This document shows, in pieces, positions 1-12,854 of a stretch of 64,000 nucleotides of DNA. How positions within the stretch are numbered: the first letter of the stretch is position 1; each line of letters opens with the position of its first letter. Position numbers and translations under genes: made by a program. The stretch comes from Nymphaea colorata. Its lineage: Eukaryota > Streptophyta > Magnoliopsida > Nymphaeales > Nymphaeaceae. The stretch lies in NCBI RefSeq assembly GCF_008831285.2, contig NC_045139.1, forward strand, positions 24,408,412 to 24,472,411, given 5' to 3'. The notes under the pieces are model-generated. The model was not told the origin of the DNA. It was given only the letters and a program-made list of their open reading frames with translations, and searched no databases.

Positions 1-476
1 CGAAAATTAACGAAGAAACAGAAACTTGTGGAAAGGAAGAACTGTGAAAAGATGAAAGATTTTTCTAAACTTAGCTCCTGCCAAGCCATTTGACGCATTC
101 TCGATAAAGCAACCTTTTCTGTGTAGCAAGAGGGAGTTTCACAAGCAAAGCAAAGAGTAAGAAGAAAAAGAACAAGTGAAAAGAAGTGATTAGACAAGAA
201 AGCAAAAAAATGTCAGCAGATAGCAGTGTTGTTTCACAATCAAGATCCTGCGCCATGCACTCCAACCATTCTCTCACCAGTGGGACTGCGCAAACTTGAG
301 AATTATGACCTTAAACCCTAGAATTATCCTAAACCCAAATCTCTTTCTCAATACAAAGACGAAAAGAGAATAGAAGGGAAAAGGATCATTCCAATGTCTG
401 TCGTGTTACAGACAACAAAGTAATGAACAGGAACAGTAGCTGCTAGATCTTAGCGCCAATCTCCGGCCACTAAAAT
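1..476. other. 3' flank of the ZF-HD gene, no gene seen
   Basis: AT-rich sequence downstream of the minus-strand ZF-HD stop codon, probably holding its 3' UTR. The short open frames here have no domain features and look like chance. Confidence 0.5.
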
Positions 477-1258
477 TTACTGGTTCGTCTCTTCTTCTCT
501 TAACATATCTGGCTTCTTACCAAGTGTGTGCTTGTTATTATGCATCCACACCTTAAGCACATGCCTTTCCACGCACATCTCCCTGCAGAACTGCTGCACA
601 GCTTCTTCATCATGCTTCTGTATCCTCCATCCGAGCTTCTCCGCGAACTCCTGCATCCTCTCCTTCTGCTCCAACGTGAACTTCGTTCTGGACCTCTTCT
701 TTGTGGCACCACCACCACCATCTCCATCTCTACCACTACCAGTATCACCGTGGTGGTCTGTCATCTCCTGCAGCTCTCGGTCGTCCCGGAGCGGCAGCGC
801 CAGAGCCTGCGGCTGGGGGTAGTGGTGGTAGATGTGGTTCTGAAGGGGTTGACTCGCCAAAGGGTGGGGCCCCACCCTACTGCCTCCGCCGCCGCCGATG
901 TGGAGGTACCCACCTCCCGGAGGGGCGGCGGGCCGGTAGTAGGGGCAGCGAATTGCGGGAAGTGGTCACTGTCGCCCTCTCGCCGGTGGAAGTTCCGGTG
1001 GCAGTTGCATGCCGCGCACTTTAGGGCGTCCAGGGTGCCCTCCTCTCCGCCTGGCATGAACTCGCCGCAGCCGTCGACGGCGTGGCCGCCGATGCCCACC
1101 GCGTGGTTTTTCAGGCACTCTCTGTACCTCGGTTTCCTGCTGGCCGTGGAATCCCCGGCGGACGGCACCACCATCTTTGCACGCGAACGCTCGTTGCTGC
1201 CGGAGACCGACACCGGAGGCGGCAGCGTCACCTCCCCCTCATGCTCGTCGAACTCCAT
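477..1258 (-). CDS. Zinc-finger homeodomain (ZF-HD) transcription factor, frameshifted
   Basis: Plant-specific nuclear transcription factor of the ZHD family. The N-terminal ZF-HD dimerisation domain is clear: [10 protein letters not shown], then [13 protein letters not shown], then [14 protein letters not shown]. The C-terminal half, in another frame, carries the divergent homeodomain: [19 protein letters not shown], then [16 protein letters not shown], ending near codon -12 from the stop. Family genes are usually intronless, as here. The two halves lie in frames offset by one base. The N-terminal frame runs to HFPQFAAP near 945; the other frame picks up with [16 protein letters not shown] from about 940 downward. 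A lost C in the C4 run at 942-945 explains this. I placed the start at the ATG at 1256-1258 ([10 protein letters not shown]), which resembles family N-termini; an upstream in-frame ATG at 1372 would add 38 unconserved residues. The gene is either a recent pseudogene or carries a base-call error. Confidence 0.85.
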
Positions 1259-1380
1259 AACCGCAGGAGCGATGATGGCGGAAGAGATTGGTTGGAAGGA
1301 GAAGGGGAGCTTCACGACCACCGGGCACCTGCCGGCGAGAGGATAAGTCACAAGAGGGCTTGGCTTCCCCATATGTTACT

Positions 1381-1403
1381 GTGAGAGTGTGAGAGAGAGA
1401 GAG

Positions 1404-1435
<32 letters not shown>

Positions 1436-1438
1436 CGC
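1381..1438. repeat. Compound GA/GT/GC microsatellite
   Basis: Runs of GA, then GT, then GC dinucleotides lie directly upstream of the ZF-HD gene (minus strand), in its promoter or 5' UTR. The alternating purine-pyrimidine GT/GC part could adopt Z-DNA. Confidence 0.9.
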
Positions 1439-4400
1439 TTTTTCTCGAAAATTCGTTTGGAGCACACCTTTTAGCTTAATTTTTGAAAAACTCATGTCCT
1501 TGAAATCCTTAGAATGTATATTGCCGATGCATCATGCTTTTACAACTCTAACATAAGACCAACTCAAGATTATTTTAGATCATCAGCTATTAAATTTTAG
1601 ATCTTATCTTTGCGAATCTTTTTATGCTTTGAAGTCTTTCCACGAGACTTAGATTTAGTTTCAAAACACAAAGAGTGAGTTTATATGATCAAAAATTTCA
1701 AAAGAACGTAAGGCAAGTTTGATTTCGTGGAAGTTTGTTTCTTGTTGGAAATGTATGCTCGATTTTTGTGACAATGTTTTAGTGCCTCTGGGACTTCTTT
1801 TTTGGCGAATAATCCAAGCAATCAAATTCGATCTTAAAAAACGTACCCTTGCGCAGCTATACTACCAGGGATTTATTCTTCAGGTTTATATATACGTAAA
1901 ACTCTAAAATTTAAAATCATCTTAAAAAAGATGTTTATTTAAAGGAGACTATTTTTTATGTAAATCCTTCAGGGTCATATCCTCACGCCTCCACCTTGTT
2001 TTAGGGTCTAAATGGTTCCATTTTAAGGTTTGAATGGTTCGATAATATATGCTTCAACTCAGATATCGCGTTTGCCACCATTTAAAACTCATAAGAATAA
2101 TGCATCGAAGTATGACAATAACCGCAGAAGTATGACAATAACCGCAGAATTTGAACTTCATACTCCTTAAATGTAAAAGTCAAAAGAATAATGCATCAAC
2201 ACTTCACACTCTTTAAGTGTGAGCCGCCTTGCCACCCAGTTGTGATGTGTTGGTTTTTCAGTTTTCAAAGCCAACTTCCATGGAAATGGTGTAGAATGAA
2301 AACCGCATAAACCATGACCAGGAATCAGAAAATTCATTAACACTAAAGGCTTCACTAAAATTAAACGCTAAAAGCCGGGGCTGCGGCAAAATTCTATCTT
2401 TTATTCCTTCTTTATTATTGTAGTTTTGCTGGACCATGGGGACCACTGAAGTGCTTCTGTCGACTGCAGAGACACGGGCGCTGCTCCTGGTCGGTCTCAC
2501 CTTGCTCCCTGCAGCCCGGCCATTTTCTTAGAGTATTAAATTTTTCCTTTTTTTTTTAAAGGAAAAATAAAATAATTTAAAAAGTTAGCAATAAAAGGAC
2601 AACTATTCTTTAACTTTTTTTGTTATGTTTAAAAAATATAAACGCGTTTTGTAGATTATTTTTAAAAAGAAAAAGACTAAAACAACCTCGATACAAAAAA
2701 AAAAAAACATATTGACAAAATTAGGTTTACTTTTATGTTTTTCCTTAGGGTAAAAGGACCATTCTTTTAAATATTGTTATCAGCATGAAATCCTTTTATT
2801 AAAAAATAATTCCAAGAAATAACCCTAAAAGTTTGGCGATCAATAAAAGTGAAACACTTTGGTAACACTAAGAACATCCTCAAGTTCTTTATAATTTGTT
2901 ATCTTGGTCAAGTTAACTATTAATTCAACCAAAAGTTATTTCATTAACTTGAATGAAATAACATTAAAGACATAGTCCATTAATGCACATAAGTTTTTTT
3001 TGGTATTTATTTAGCATTCATAAAGAACATTCATTAAAGTAATCTTGTTATATATAGTAAAAGTCAACTAGTTCGAGTATTAATAACATTAAGGGCAACT
3101 AACGAAGCTAACACGAGTTAATAACCTTACAAAATTTTTTATTTGACAATATTTTGGTCATTTTATCACTTTAATTTTGAACTACAATTTGAGAAAAGGC
3201 CTAATACTCGTTGAACAGAAAATAACTTTTTTTGCTTTAGATCTTTAGTAAAAAAATTTCAAAATAATTTTTTTTTTTTTTTCAAAAAAAAAAGTGGGCC
3301 CCATGGACGAAGAGTAAATAGTGAATGTGTGCTGATCCTCGAAATAAATGCGCGGATTGACCGGCAGCAGGAAGGGCAGGCAGTTGAATCCAGGGGCATA
3401 AAGTTAAAACGAGAGTGAAAATTAACATGTAGGCGAGTAAAAGTTAGAAGTAAAAGAAGGAAAAAAGGGTGATTCGATCGCCCATTGATATCCAATTTCG
3501 CCTATTTTTTTTTCTTTTCTTGTTCCCTTATTGATCATTTACCGTCAGGGTAAATTATGACGTATGGGTAAATATAATTGCGTTCATGACAAAGGCTTGC
3601 GTGGCCTACAGACACGGCCTTTTTAAACTTGCCGACTCATGTGTCGTGCTCTTTTTACCGCGATTGCTTTTTCAACTTTTTTTCTTTCACAACCATCATC
3701 TTTTGTTTTCAGGATTTTAAAATGAAAAAGTTGTTGAATTTTCTTGGATGTCTAAATTTTTAAATCCACCACTAATAAATACCATAAACAATCCCTAAAA
3801 ATATCAGAAACCATGATTATATCATGAGTTATTGACAATGCTTCCATATATATATATATATATACCACATGTTTTTTTGAATGATAAAATATTTTTAAAT
3901 CATCAATAAAAATACCATCATGTAATGAAAGCACTACCAATGATTTATGGTACATCTAACAATCGCTTTTAAATATTTAGTCATGCGACTCATTCAATTT
4001 TCCTATATTAATACTCACATACATACTTTTTTTATTATGTTGTATACATGACTTAAAACCCATAAATCTTTATTGGTAATTATATGTTTCGGCTGCATTT
4101 GGCACTGCAGTCGCTCAACTGGTGGTTATTACTGAAGGATGCAGACTTAGGGTTGTGAAAGGGATGGGCCTTGCATCAGCCATGATTGCTGTGGCATTAA
4201 CATGTGGCTTCATTTTCTTTTTTGTCCATGCAAGATTCTACATAAATGTAAGCTCCAAGTAATAGCATCAGTTGTCATGTCATGGCACATCTCATGAAAA
4301 AAACTATAGTAAACAAAATTATTTGTTTCAGATGAATAAGTGGAGGATTTGGACCCACCAGGCATAACTAAAGCTGAAATCTCCCTACATCAGGGCCTGA

Positions 4401-5590
4401 TTATGAGAAGATAGTGTATGCATTGTCAACTTGAATCTCCACTTCATCCTATATCTCTAGATTAGGGCTCATAGGAATTAAAATGAGAACATGGGATCTA
4501 TATACTGCCACTTACCAGCTAGAGCACCACTCCCTTGGAAGGTGTCATTAGGACCGCATACGAGTTGAGTTGAGTTTGAGCTGCGCCAGTTCAAGCTCAA
4601 CTCGACTCAAAAAACTCTAGCTTCATAAAACAGGTTGAAGCTCGACTCAACTATACAATGTCAAGCTTGAGTTTAGGGGTGGAGCAAGGTAGGGTCTGCA
4701 TGGGCCCTAGCCTCACCTCAAAAGAACTAAAGAAATCACATGTAAATTTTAGAAAATTTCACTTGTTAGATACAAAAAAATTTAAAAATAATATTTCACT
4801 TGTTAGATACAACAAATTTAAAGAATAATATTTGAGCCTGGTTCAAATTTAAAAACTTTAATTCAGTCTTTCTCATGAAAAATTTATATTTATGGTTTCG
4901 CCCCTGCTTGAGTTCAACTCACTTGACTCGTATATGCTAGACTGTCTCGTTTTGTTTTACTCGTTAACTTGTTTAACTAATTTAATTACGATAAAGTAAT
5001 TTTACTTAATCGAGTCTGAGTCCAAACGAGTCGAATTCTTACAACTCAAAATCCACCCGTTTAACAATTCAGCTACAAATTTAAGCTTGCTGCCATTCAT
5101 TAAAGTTATTTATTTCATCTCTAAACTTCACAAACAAAATGCAAGAACGGCGTAGATTCAACCTATGCTGTCCCTTCAAGACCTTGCTTTAGTTTTTGGT
5201 CTTATACAACAAACACAACACGTGAAAGGGAGAGATTCACTAATAAAAGCCCTAGCTTCACTGTAGTTGACTGTGATTGCTTGTTAGATATCTATAGGCA
5301 TTATAATAGACCGTCAGTACAAGAACCTCGTCTGATTTACGTGGGTTCTTAAACCAGATTTTCTATGTGGATCGATCTTTTCCGCAAGTTCCACGTACAA
5401 TTAGTTTGGTTCACACAGACAGTAGAACTCCTTTCCAGACCTTCACTCTCAGCGGCAAAACCAGCAAGCTAAATCTCCACTTGTCGCAAGATTGCAGTCC
5501 GGCCGACGGATTGCCACGTATAAAGAAGCAGGCAGCTACGTGCCGGAAAGTCCAAGCAACGCAAAATAAGGCGTCCGCCTCTTTAGAAGA
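1439..5590. other. Intergenic, AT-rich, repeat-derived
   Basis: Divergent intergenic space between the ZF-HD and glyoxalase genes. It contains a 20-bp direct tandem duplication (about 2109-2148), poly-A/poly-T tracts (2540-3300), a TA microsatellite (about 3845-3864), a short open frame with a membrane segment (4080-4262) and a dispersed repeat rich in GAGTTGAG/CTCGACTC words (about 4556-5090). I see no convincing gene. Confidence 0.5.
4080..4262 (+). other. Unrecognised open frame with one membrane-type helix
   Basis: About 60 codons between stops, beginning without ATG. It encodes TAVAQLVVITEGCRLRVV followed by a hydrophobic stretch, MIAVALTCGFIFFFVHARFY. Composition is protein-like and contrasts with its AT-rich surroundings. 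It could be an exon remnant of a membrane-protein gene or a transposon-captured piece. I do not recognise the family, and no neighbouring exon was found. Confidence 0.25.
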
Positions 5591-5609
5591 CACAGAGAGA
5601 GAGAGAGAG
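5591..5609. repeat. GA microsatellite in glyoxalase leader
   Basis: Short GA run ending a few bases before the ATG at 5616, in the probable 5' UTR. Confidence 0.8.
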
Positions 5610-5615
5610 GACGAA

Positions 5616-5861
5616 ATGGCAGGGCCAGAGGAAGGAGAAGGAGGGAGGAAGATTGGTGGCGGCGATGGTGGCAGAGAGGGCGAGAAAAAAGAGAGTAAGG
5701 TCGATCAAGAAGGAGAAGACGAAGGGGCGGTGCCTCTGGTGGCTCTGAACCATGTGTCAAGGCTCAGCAGGTCCATTGAATCCTCGGTTCGGTTCTACGA
5801 AGCAATTCTTGGCTTTGTTTGCACCAACAGGCCTCAGATCTTCGACGCTGGTGGTGCTTGG

Positions 5862-5892
<31 letters not shown>

Positions 5893-8800
5893 TACATGAA
5901 ATGGAAGCTCTGTTAATGGCGCTGTGAAATCCACACGTCGTTACAGGGAATGTTGCTTTTCGAGGATTCACGTGTGGAGTTGTTTTTTGGACCCCGGTGC
6001 AAGCGATCGAAACGGATAGTTTTTCATTAGTTAACGCAAAAAAAGTGTTAATCTTATTTTCATTTGGATGCGTCTTTCGTATGACTTTACAGCAAAGACT
6101 TCAAATAGAGCTTACTTGTTAACCATTGAAAAAAAAAAAAAACAACCACGTACATGACCATTAATGGAATTTGTTTTCTATTTATAGGTTTTGAGTTACA
6201 TGTATCATGCGTGTACAACCTTTAAATTCATTACCTGCCCATACAAAATAAGTTGTAAAATGAGACCACTTACAAGGTAATGTGTATAAACTATAAAACC
6301 ATGCAAGTGACTTCACACGCGCGCGCACAACACACACAGAGACAACATATGCATATAAAATGCCATTAAACTTCAGTTAGAAACTAAACATAGACTACCA
6401 TTAAACTTCAGTTAGAAACTATACACACACATAGAATACCATTAATACACACACACACATACATAAAATGCCATTAAACTTCAATTACAAACTCCACACA
6501 CAGAGACCTATAGACCTATAGAATACCATTAAACTTCAATAGAAACTGAACACACACACGGAGACAGAGACATTTAGAATACCATTGACGCTCTATTACT
6601 ACGCATTTCATGAGTTAGAAACTAAATTAAAGAAAGATACGTTAAATTAACAATCTTATTCTATAAAGGTTATAACTTATAATGTGAAACAAGATATGTT
6701 CTCTCATACTTAAATCTGTAAAGGTTTTAAAATGAACGATTTCAACTATCTTGGTTTAATTGTAAGATCTCGTTTATGTACTCTCAAAGGAAAAACTAAG
6801 CATGATCACTAGTTTTCATATTCGCGAGTCTGCAAACTGCGCTCGAGGATGACGTCCTTACCTCCAGTACTCTGAAGAATTAAACTGTACTCGTATGAGA
6901 CTATTTAATTGAAGCGCAACGCGCTGGACAGTTGTCGCGTAATTTTGTGTTTGGTGAGATCTCTATCTTACATGAGATGGCTGCACATCAAATTTCTCTG
7001 CAGGTTGTTCAACTATGGCGTGGGTATTCACCTATTGCAGTCTAATGACGAAGATGTTCTGCCTGATCCGGACCGACTTGACCCTGTGGACAACCACATC
7101 TCGTTTCAGGTGAATTAGCTACCCTCTTCTCCTGCAGGTTCATTTGTTTTTTTGTTAGGGAGAAACAAGAAGATTCATGATTCATGATCACTAGGAACTG
7201 CTTTACCTATCGTTGTTCATGTTGGATCTTTTATTAATAGAATTGAATTAAAATCAGCCTGCTGCGGAATGCGGAATGTTGCCAAATGATTTAAAAAAAA
7301 AATGGTCGCTAAAAATACCATGCATGAGCATTTACAGTGTAGTCACAGTTAAATATTTAGTCATCTGGCAACATCCAGCAATGGTGGCCAAATTGTTCTT
7401 CCTTATTAGAGGGAATCTCTTTCTTATTAGAAAGAGAATCAGTTATCAACCTGTTTCACCTTACTTTGTTAGCCTTGCTGCAAGAGGCCTTTCATCAGTA
7501 TCCTATTGTGATTATTAATGTAGTCTTTGAACTATTTATTCTGGCGAAACCAGAACTGTGACAGAGCAGAATGTGTGGTTTAAGTTGTTGGTGACGTGGT
7601 ATTAATACAAAACGAATAGAATGACTTGATATTAGTAGCCAGTACTCAACACAAAGAGTTAATCTTCAGAGAAAGTTTCAACTGAAGAGAACAAACGTAA
7701 GTGAACGACTAATGATAAGTTCTAATAGGAAAAGAAAAAAAAAAACACGAAAACTAGAAAGCACTAAAGATCAAATGGAAGACGACAGAAACAGTGGCAT
7801 AAACCTAGTGCGACTTTTTTATCCGCCAACAGCACAATGGATTTAATGAGCTGATTAAGAGAAGTATCTTTGTTGGTTCCACGACAATAACTACCAATTG
7901 GGTGTTTGATTGCTACGTTAAGATTAATCTCGCGTTATTTAGATATACTGATTTGAGGTCCGGTCCGACCCTTCTCTTGTCTTAGCTCAACTTGAGATCA
8001 GACCCTTCTCTTGTCTTAGCTCAATAGTTTGGAAACAAGATGGATTTTAAGTGTGGATCTTGAGTTGCCGTGGGGCATAAAGCTCAAACAGGTGGGTTGA
8101 GGTGCGTTCTTAGTTCGACCAGCGGTTCAACCACCGGGGGCTTATGCTCTTGTATCAAAAGAAGATGGGTTCCTTCTCCTTTCGCTTTCGTTTTGCACGG
8201 GGGGATAACCTTCCTCTCACCCAAATGTGAATGTTGAGTATGCAAACCTTAGTTTGAGAGGCCATTTTGTTTTGAATGCTTCCATGTCACGTCAAATCTA
8301 TGGTTTTAAGATTCTTAGCTTTGAAAAACTCCCTCGAAAGTGTAGATCAAACTTGGATCTTAAAATAGATGCCGGTGTTGCTAGAGAAAGTAGGAGAAAT
8401 TTAGACTGTTTTGCTTCTTTATGAGTGTTTCCTTTTTCATTCTTCTTTATGATGAGAAACTTCTAAGGCACAAACAGCTTAATGGGTGTCCTCCTTGAGA
8501 GGAAAACTCTGGATGATTTTCCACCAACATCAAGAATAAAGTAATGGAAGAGTTCATCAATCTTACAAAATGGGGGAAAAGTTCATTCAGGGTTTTCAAT
8601 TTTAACGTTCTTCCTACCATATGCTTACCTCATGCAACAGTTGAGAACTTAAAATGTTAGTGGTTTTAAGCTTACTGTTATGAATTGACCAACACCTGAT
8701 GATGGCAGATAAGTTTTGGGTAAACCGTAGTACAGCAAAAGCCGGCCGCTTTCATCAAGCTTCAAACTTCCAGAAGAAAGGGAAAAAAATGTTCATCCCC

Positions 8801-9117
8801 CTGCTGAGATTTGGGATCTTAATCATTCTGTATGGACGTTCTCATTGAACTTGCCTTGTTTACAGTGTGAAAACATGGATGCGATGGAGAAGAAACTGAA
8901 GGACATGAACGTAAACTATATAAGGAAAGCAGTCGGTGACAAAGAAAGTGGGACAAAGATCGATCAGCTGTTCTTTAACGATCCTGACGGATACATGATC
9001 GAGATCTGCAACTGTGAGAACCTTGAGCTCGTGCCACAAGGGTCGCTCGGTCGCATCAGGCTGCCTACTGACAGGCATACTCCACCTCTTTCAACCGAAC
9101 CAACATCAAAATCATGA
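5616..9117 (+). CDS. Glyoxalase I-like (vicinal oxygen chelate fold) protein
   Basis: Lactoylglutathione-lyase/VOC family protein of the small plant GLYI-like group (Arabidopsis At1g15380/At1g80160 type), presumably metal dependent. Exons: 5616-5860, 7004-7109 and 8866-9117, all with GT-AG borders; phases join exactly (W codon split TG/G) to give 200 aa. The start is the first ATG after a GA repeat in the leader. Residues 1-45 are a Gly/Glu/Lys-rich low-complexity tail. The VOC domain follows: VALNHVSRLSRSIESSVRFY and YEAILGFV (exon 1), GVGIHLLQ and VDNHISFQ (exon 2), then KIDQLFFNDPDGYMIEICNC (exon 3), with the His and Glu positions typical of the fold. Intron 1 begins GTCTCTCT inside a CT microsatellite. 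The gene converges on the CITRX gene 600 bp downstream. Whether it acts on methylglyoxal-glutathione is inference; this group is poorly characterised. Confidence 0.88.
5861..5889 (+). repeat. CT microsatellite at the intron-1 splice donor
   Basis: Intron 1 of the glyoxalase gene starts GTCTCTCTCT, so the 5' splice site sits at the first bases of a CT repeat. The exon end (GCTTG) and phase are supported by exact joining to exon 2 at 7004. Confidence 0.85.
6305..6600. repeat. Degenerate minisatellite in glyoxalase intron 1
   Basis: Four or more imperfect copies of a unit containing CCATTAAACTTCAGTTAGAA, spaced by ACACAC/ACATAGA-type linkers. First copies begin near 6362 and 6400, later ones near 6470 and 6527. 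Confidence 0.75.
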
Positions 9118-9717
9118 AAGCACAAGTCTCTCTCTTATGGTTCGACGTCTTTCTGTTTTATGGCTGTACTTGTAGCAGAAAAGAACGAAAGTCTTCTTCC
9201 TCTTTGTGTTAGGAAACTGTAATCTGGTTTCTCGTGATACAGTTGAAGGGAAGGAAATCTTAACTTCAATTTACACAAGAGGATCAAATTTGATGCACAG
9301 GCTTAACATATTTCTAATTTGGCATTTATTCCATCGTTATCAGTCAAAATTTTATGCACCATGAGCACTTTTCATGTCTCTACGTGAGATCTTTATCAGC
9401 CTAAAAGTTGCCACAAAGCAGAAGAACGTTTGGTAGGAAGAAGAATATAAATGGGACATCGATGCCTGTGGATATGAGCCTCGCTAGCATGAAAACAAAA
9501 TTATCACCACAAAAAAAAAATGACTCCTTCCTAGTTGAGTCTACATTTTAGCCATTGTAAACCCAAAAGAAAATTCAAAGCAACCAACTGGTTGAGCACT
9601 GTGAGATTCACGTTGCTCTTGTGGGAGGAAGATCCGAGTATGCACGTCTGGCGCTCCTTGTAGAGCTAACATCCCATTATCTGTCATTAACTGTGGTCGA
9701 TCGTCTTCTTGTAAAGT

Positions 9718-11194
9718 TCACATCTCAGTTTCTATGATTTTTCTCATCATCTCAATCGGGATCAGACCCTCTGTTCTTATTGCATCCTTCGAAGGATCTG
9801 GGCTGACAAAAAACAATGTTGGCAGTCCCCGCACCTAGTGCATCGCATAAACAAATTTTCAGGTCCAAAGCAAGAAATTGATGATAGTCAGTGGTGTGAT
9901 ACATGAAGAGTATTGACCATCAAGATGGTGAACTGATACCTGCATATCACGGGCAAACTCGTACTCATCATCTGTATCAACTTTGACAATCATCACGTTA
10001 TTTTCGTATTCTACTGCAAGCTGATCAGAAAGCGAACAGTCATTCAAGGATTTGTCTAATACAGCCAACAAGATGCGGCCAATTTTAAACAAACTAACGC
10101 ATCAAGCTGTCACAATGCATGTGCAAGAACTTGGAAAATGAAAAAGCAAACAGCAATGAAAGAAGATGTTCAGAATTCAGAAGAACATTAACTGTCCATC
10201 TTGGCAAGGCATCCCGGGCTGAGATACCATTCCTCATTAACGAGAATTCGAGGAAAACCTAGAAAATAGCTGGATGACACAAGGAAAGAAAACAGCTGAT
10301 TCATTTGGCAATTTAATGCAATTTGAGGAACAGGGGCTGCTATCATCCAGTTGTTGCTGGTGGTGCAGTGGCAACCGTATATTGTAATGGTCTGAAGACT
10401 GAACTGATGATTCTAGGATAAGAGTCGCGGTCTTTGAGTACCTTGTCCAGTGGTTTTAGAAGCATGCTCTGCTTCCAAAGCTAACCCATGAACCTGGTCA
10501 TTCCAGATTCCAGGTGAATAAGAGAAACAAACTGGATCACCTGTCTTACATCTTAAGGGATCACAATCTTTCTGGCTGACTTAACCTTTCATTTTCTTTT
10601 ATGCAGATAAAGGACGCAGACAAAAAGCAATCATGTTTCAGACAAGTTAAGCAAAGCAGGGTGCTGTTGATTTCGGGAAGCATAAATGTGAGCCTCAAAA
10701 GAATCAAAGGAGCTTTCTTGGAGGAGTTCCATGATGGTACAAGATCCACAGCTATTTGTTTGGCTGGTTACCAATGGTTCAACGTTCCTTCTTCACAGGC
10801 TCTAGTGTAACACTGTTAACTAGTAATGCACAAGCTTCTAATTAGCCCACCAGTATAGCATATAGAGGCCATAAAAAAAAGGTGAAGACCAAAGAAAATC
10901 ATTGATAAGCAATTACAAAGTATAGCCTTCTACCGGCAACGCAACTTTGCCAAAAAAAACAGGTAGGACAAGTAAGTGCGGCATGCAAGTGAAAGAACAG
11001 ATTTGTACAGTGATTACAAAGCATGACATAAGCATAGCACCAGCTCCCGGCTCAGATGGTGCTTGCCAAGTAGCCACTGCATCTTAAATGCAGTTGGGGA
11101 TGGATTCATCTTCTAAATTTTGCATGCACGTGATGGTTGGGGCTCATCTTCTCAGAGTCTCCTTCGCCTAAACAGTTCTTGTCTTTGTTCCCTG

Positions 11195-11266
<72 letters not shown>

Positions 11267-12819
11267 CAGAATCTTAAAGAGATTGTCAGACATGCATACT
11301 TGACTAAGTTGTATCATTGAGAAAGTGAGAACCACAACATGAGGACAAATCATACAGTTGACCAAGATTGGAAGGCAGCAAAGGAGATAAGATTGATGGT
11401 TAAATTTTCTTAACAACATGTAGTCTGCGATTAGCACTCGATTGTTCAAACTGCTGCAAGATATGACTTTTACATAGACTGCATCCAAGGGTCTTAATGC
11501 ACAAAGCAGGATACCCCGTAGAATAGTTTGTCAATAATTAGAATAAGAAGGGTGCTATCTTTGGCACAGCAAATGGTTGTCTCCATTTTGCATTTGATAC
11601 TTGAATACTCGATCAGTGGTAGTGCCATAGGAAGATGAAGACAAGTATACCCACTGGAAGTTTTGAGGCGAAATGCATTAACCAACCTAGTTCCCTGTCA
11701 CGGGGACAAGTGTAAGTTAACTACGCACTCCATTCTTAATGCTGCTCCCAAGAAGAATTTTAAAGTTACACGATTTTGACTTCAGAACCTAAGTTGGCCA
11801 ATAATCGAAGAGATCCAATGAAGAGGCTTGACATGGACGAGAACCATGTGGGCATTTGCCTAAACAACTAGATAAAAAATGTAGTAAAACTATGTTCTTC
11901 ATCTCCTTTGGGTTTTCTAGCGGTACAATTCAGCAATCCAGAGATAACCATTACTGGATTTCAAGCTGCAAGCATGTAAAGTGAACTATTACATGCACAA
12001 CTTGGTCTTGACTTTCCCGTTTCATCTTCTAACTGTCAACCCTATGACCGGATAATGATTTATTTCCATCATCAAGCATTTAAGTTTACCCTCCTTCAAG
12101 CCATTCATGGAATAAGCTGAAAGAAGCAGGACATTATCATTTTCCAATTTAACGTTTCAAAAATCAGGAGAACCGGACGAAAGAGCTGAGTAAGAAAGAT
12201 TCGAGGACCAAGATGTTATTTGAAGGTCAGATATGACTAAAACATGGATATATTGTTACATCAAGAAGTTTCACCAGCCTGAATCTACTATTAATTAACC
12301 GAGCAGAACTGCGCACAAACGATGTAGATATCAAGTGATCTCCCATAATGTTCACAGATGGTATGCACACGAGGCATTCATTTTAACGGGTGGATAAATG
12401 CATAAAACGCCTGGTTTTGGTCTTTTAAAAGCTCATGAATACTCGACGAACTACAGAATCATGAATTTCTAGATAGAAACTATAAAACCAGGAACAAGAG
12501 GAGATTTAAAGAAAATAGATGTATACCATTTCGAGATCCTGTGCCATCAAAATACATGGACCGCACCACGTTGCGTAGAAATCAATAACCAAGGGAACAT
12601 TTCTCTTTCCCTGTACCAAATCATAGACCTCTTTGGCAGACACCTTCTTCTGCTCAACAACAACACGAATATTTCCCAGATGAAACAAAGCGAAAATAAA
12701 CCCACCATAGAAACAAAGAAAGAACATGGTGGCAGGCTGAATCTGAAAAGAAGATAGGATAACCTAAAACATGAAAGCCACAAAGTAAAGGAGAAGAAGA
12801 AGAAGAAGAAGAAGAAAAA

Positions 12820-12854
<35 letters not shown>

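Noticed and set aside
6305..6600. Regularly spaced repeats resembling a CRISPR layout
   Set aside because: Plant nuclear DNA, irregular spacing, CA-rich spacers that are themselves repetitive; it is an intronic minisatellite.
10561..10810. Open frames within CITRX intron 2
   Set aside because: No similarity recognised and the CITRX exons join in phase without them.
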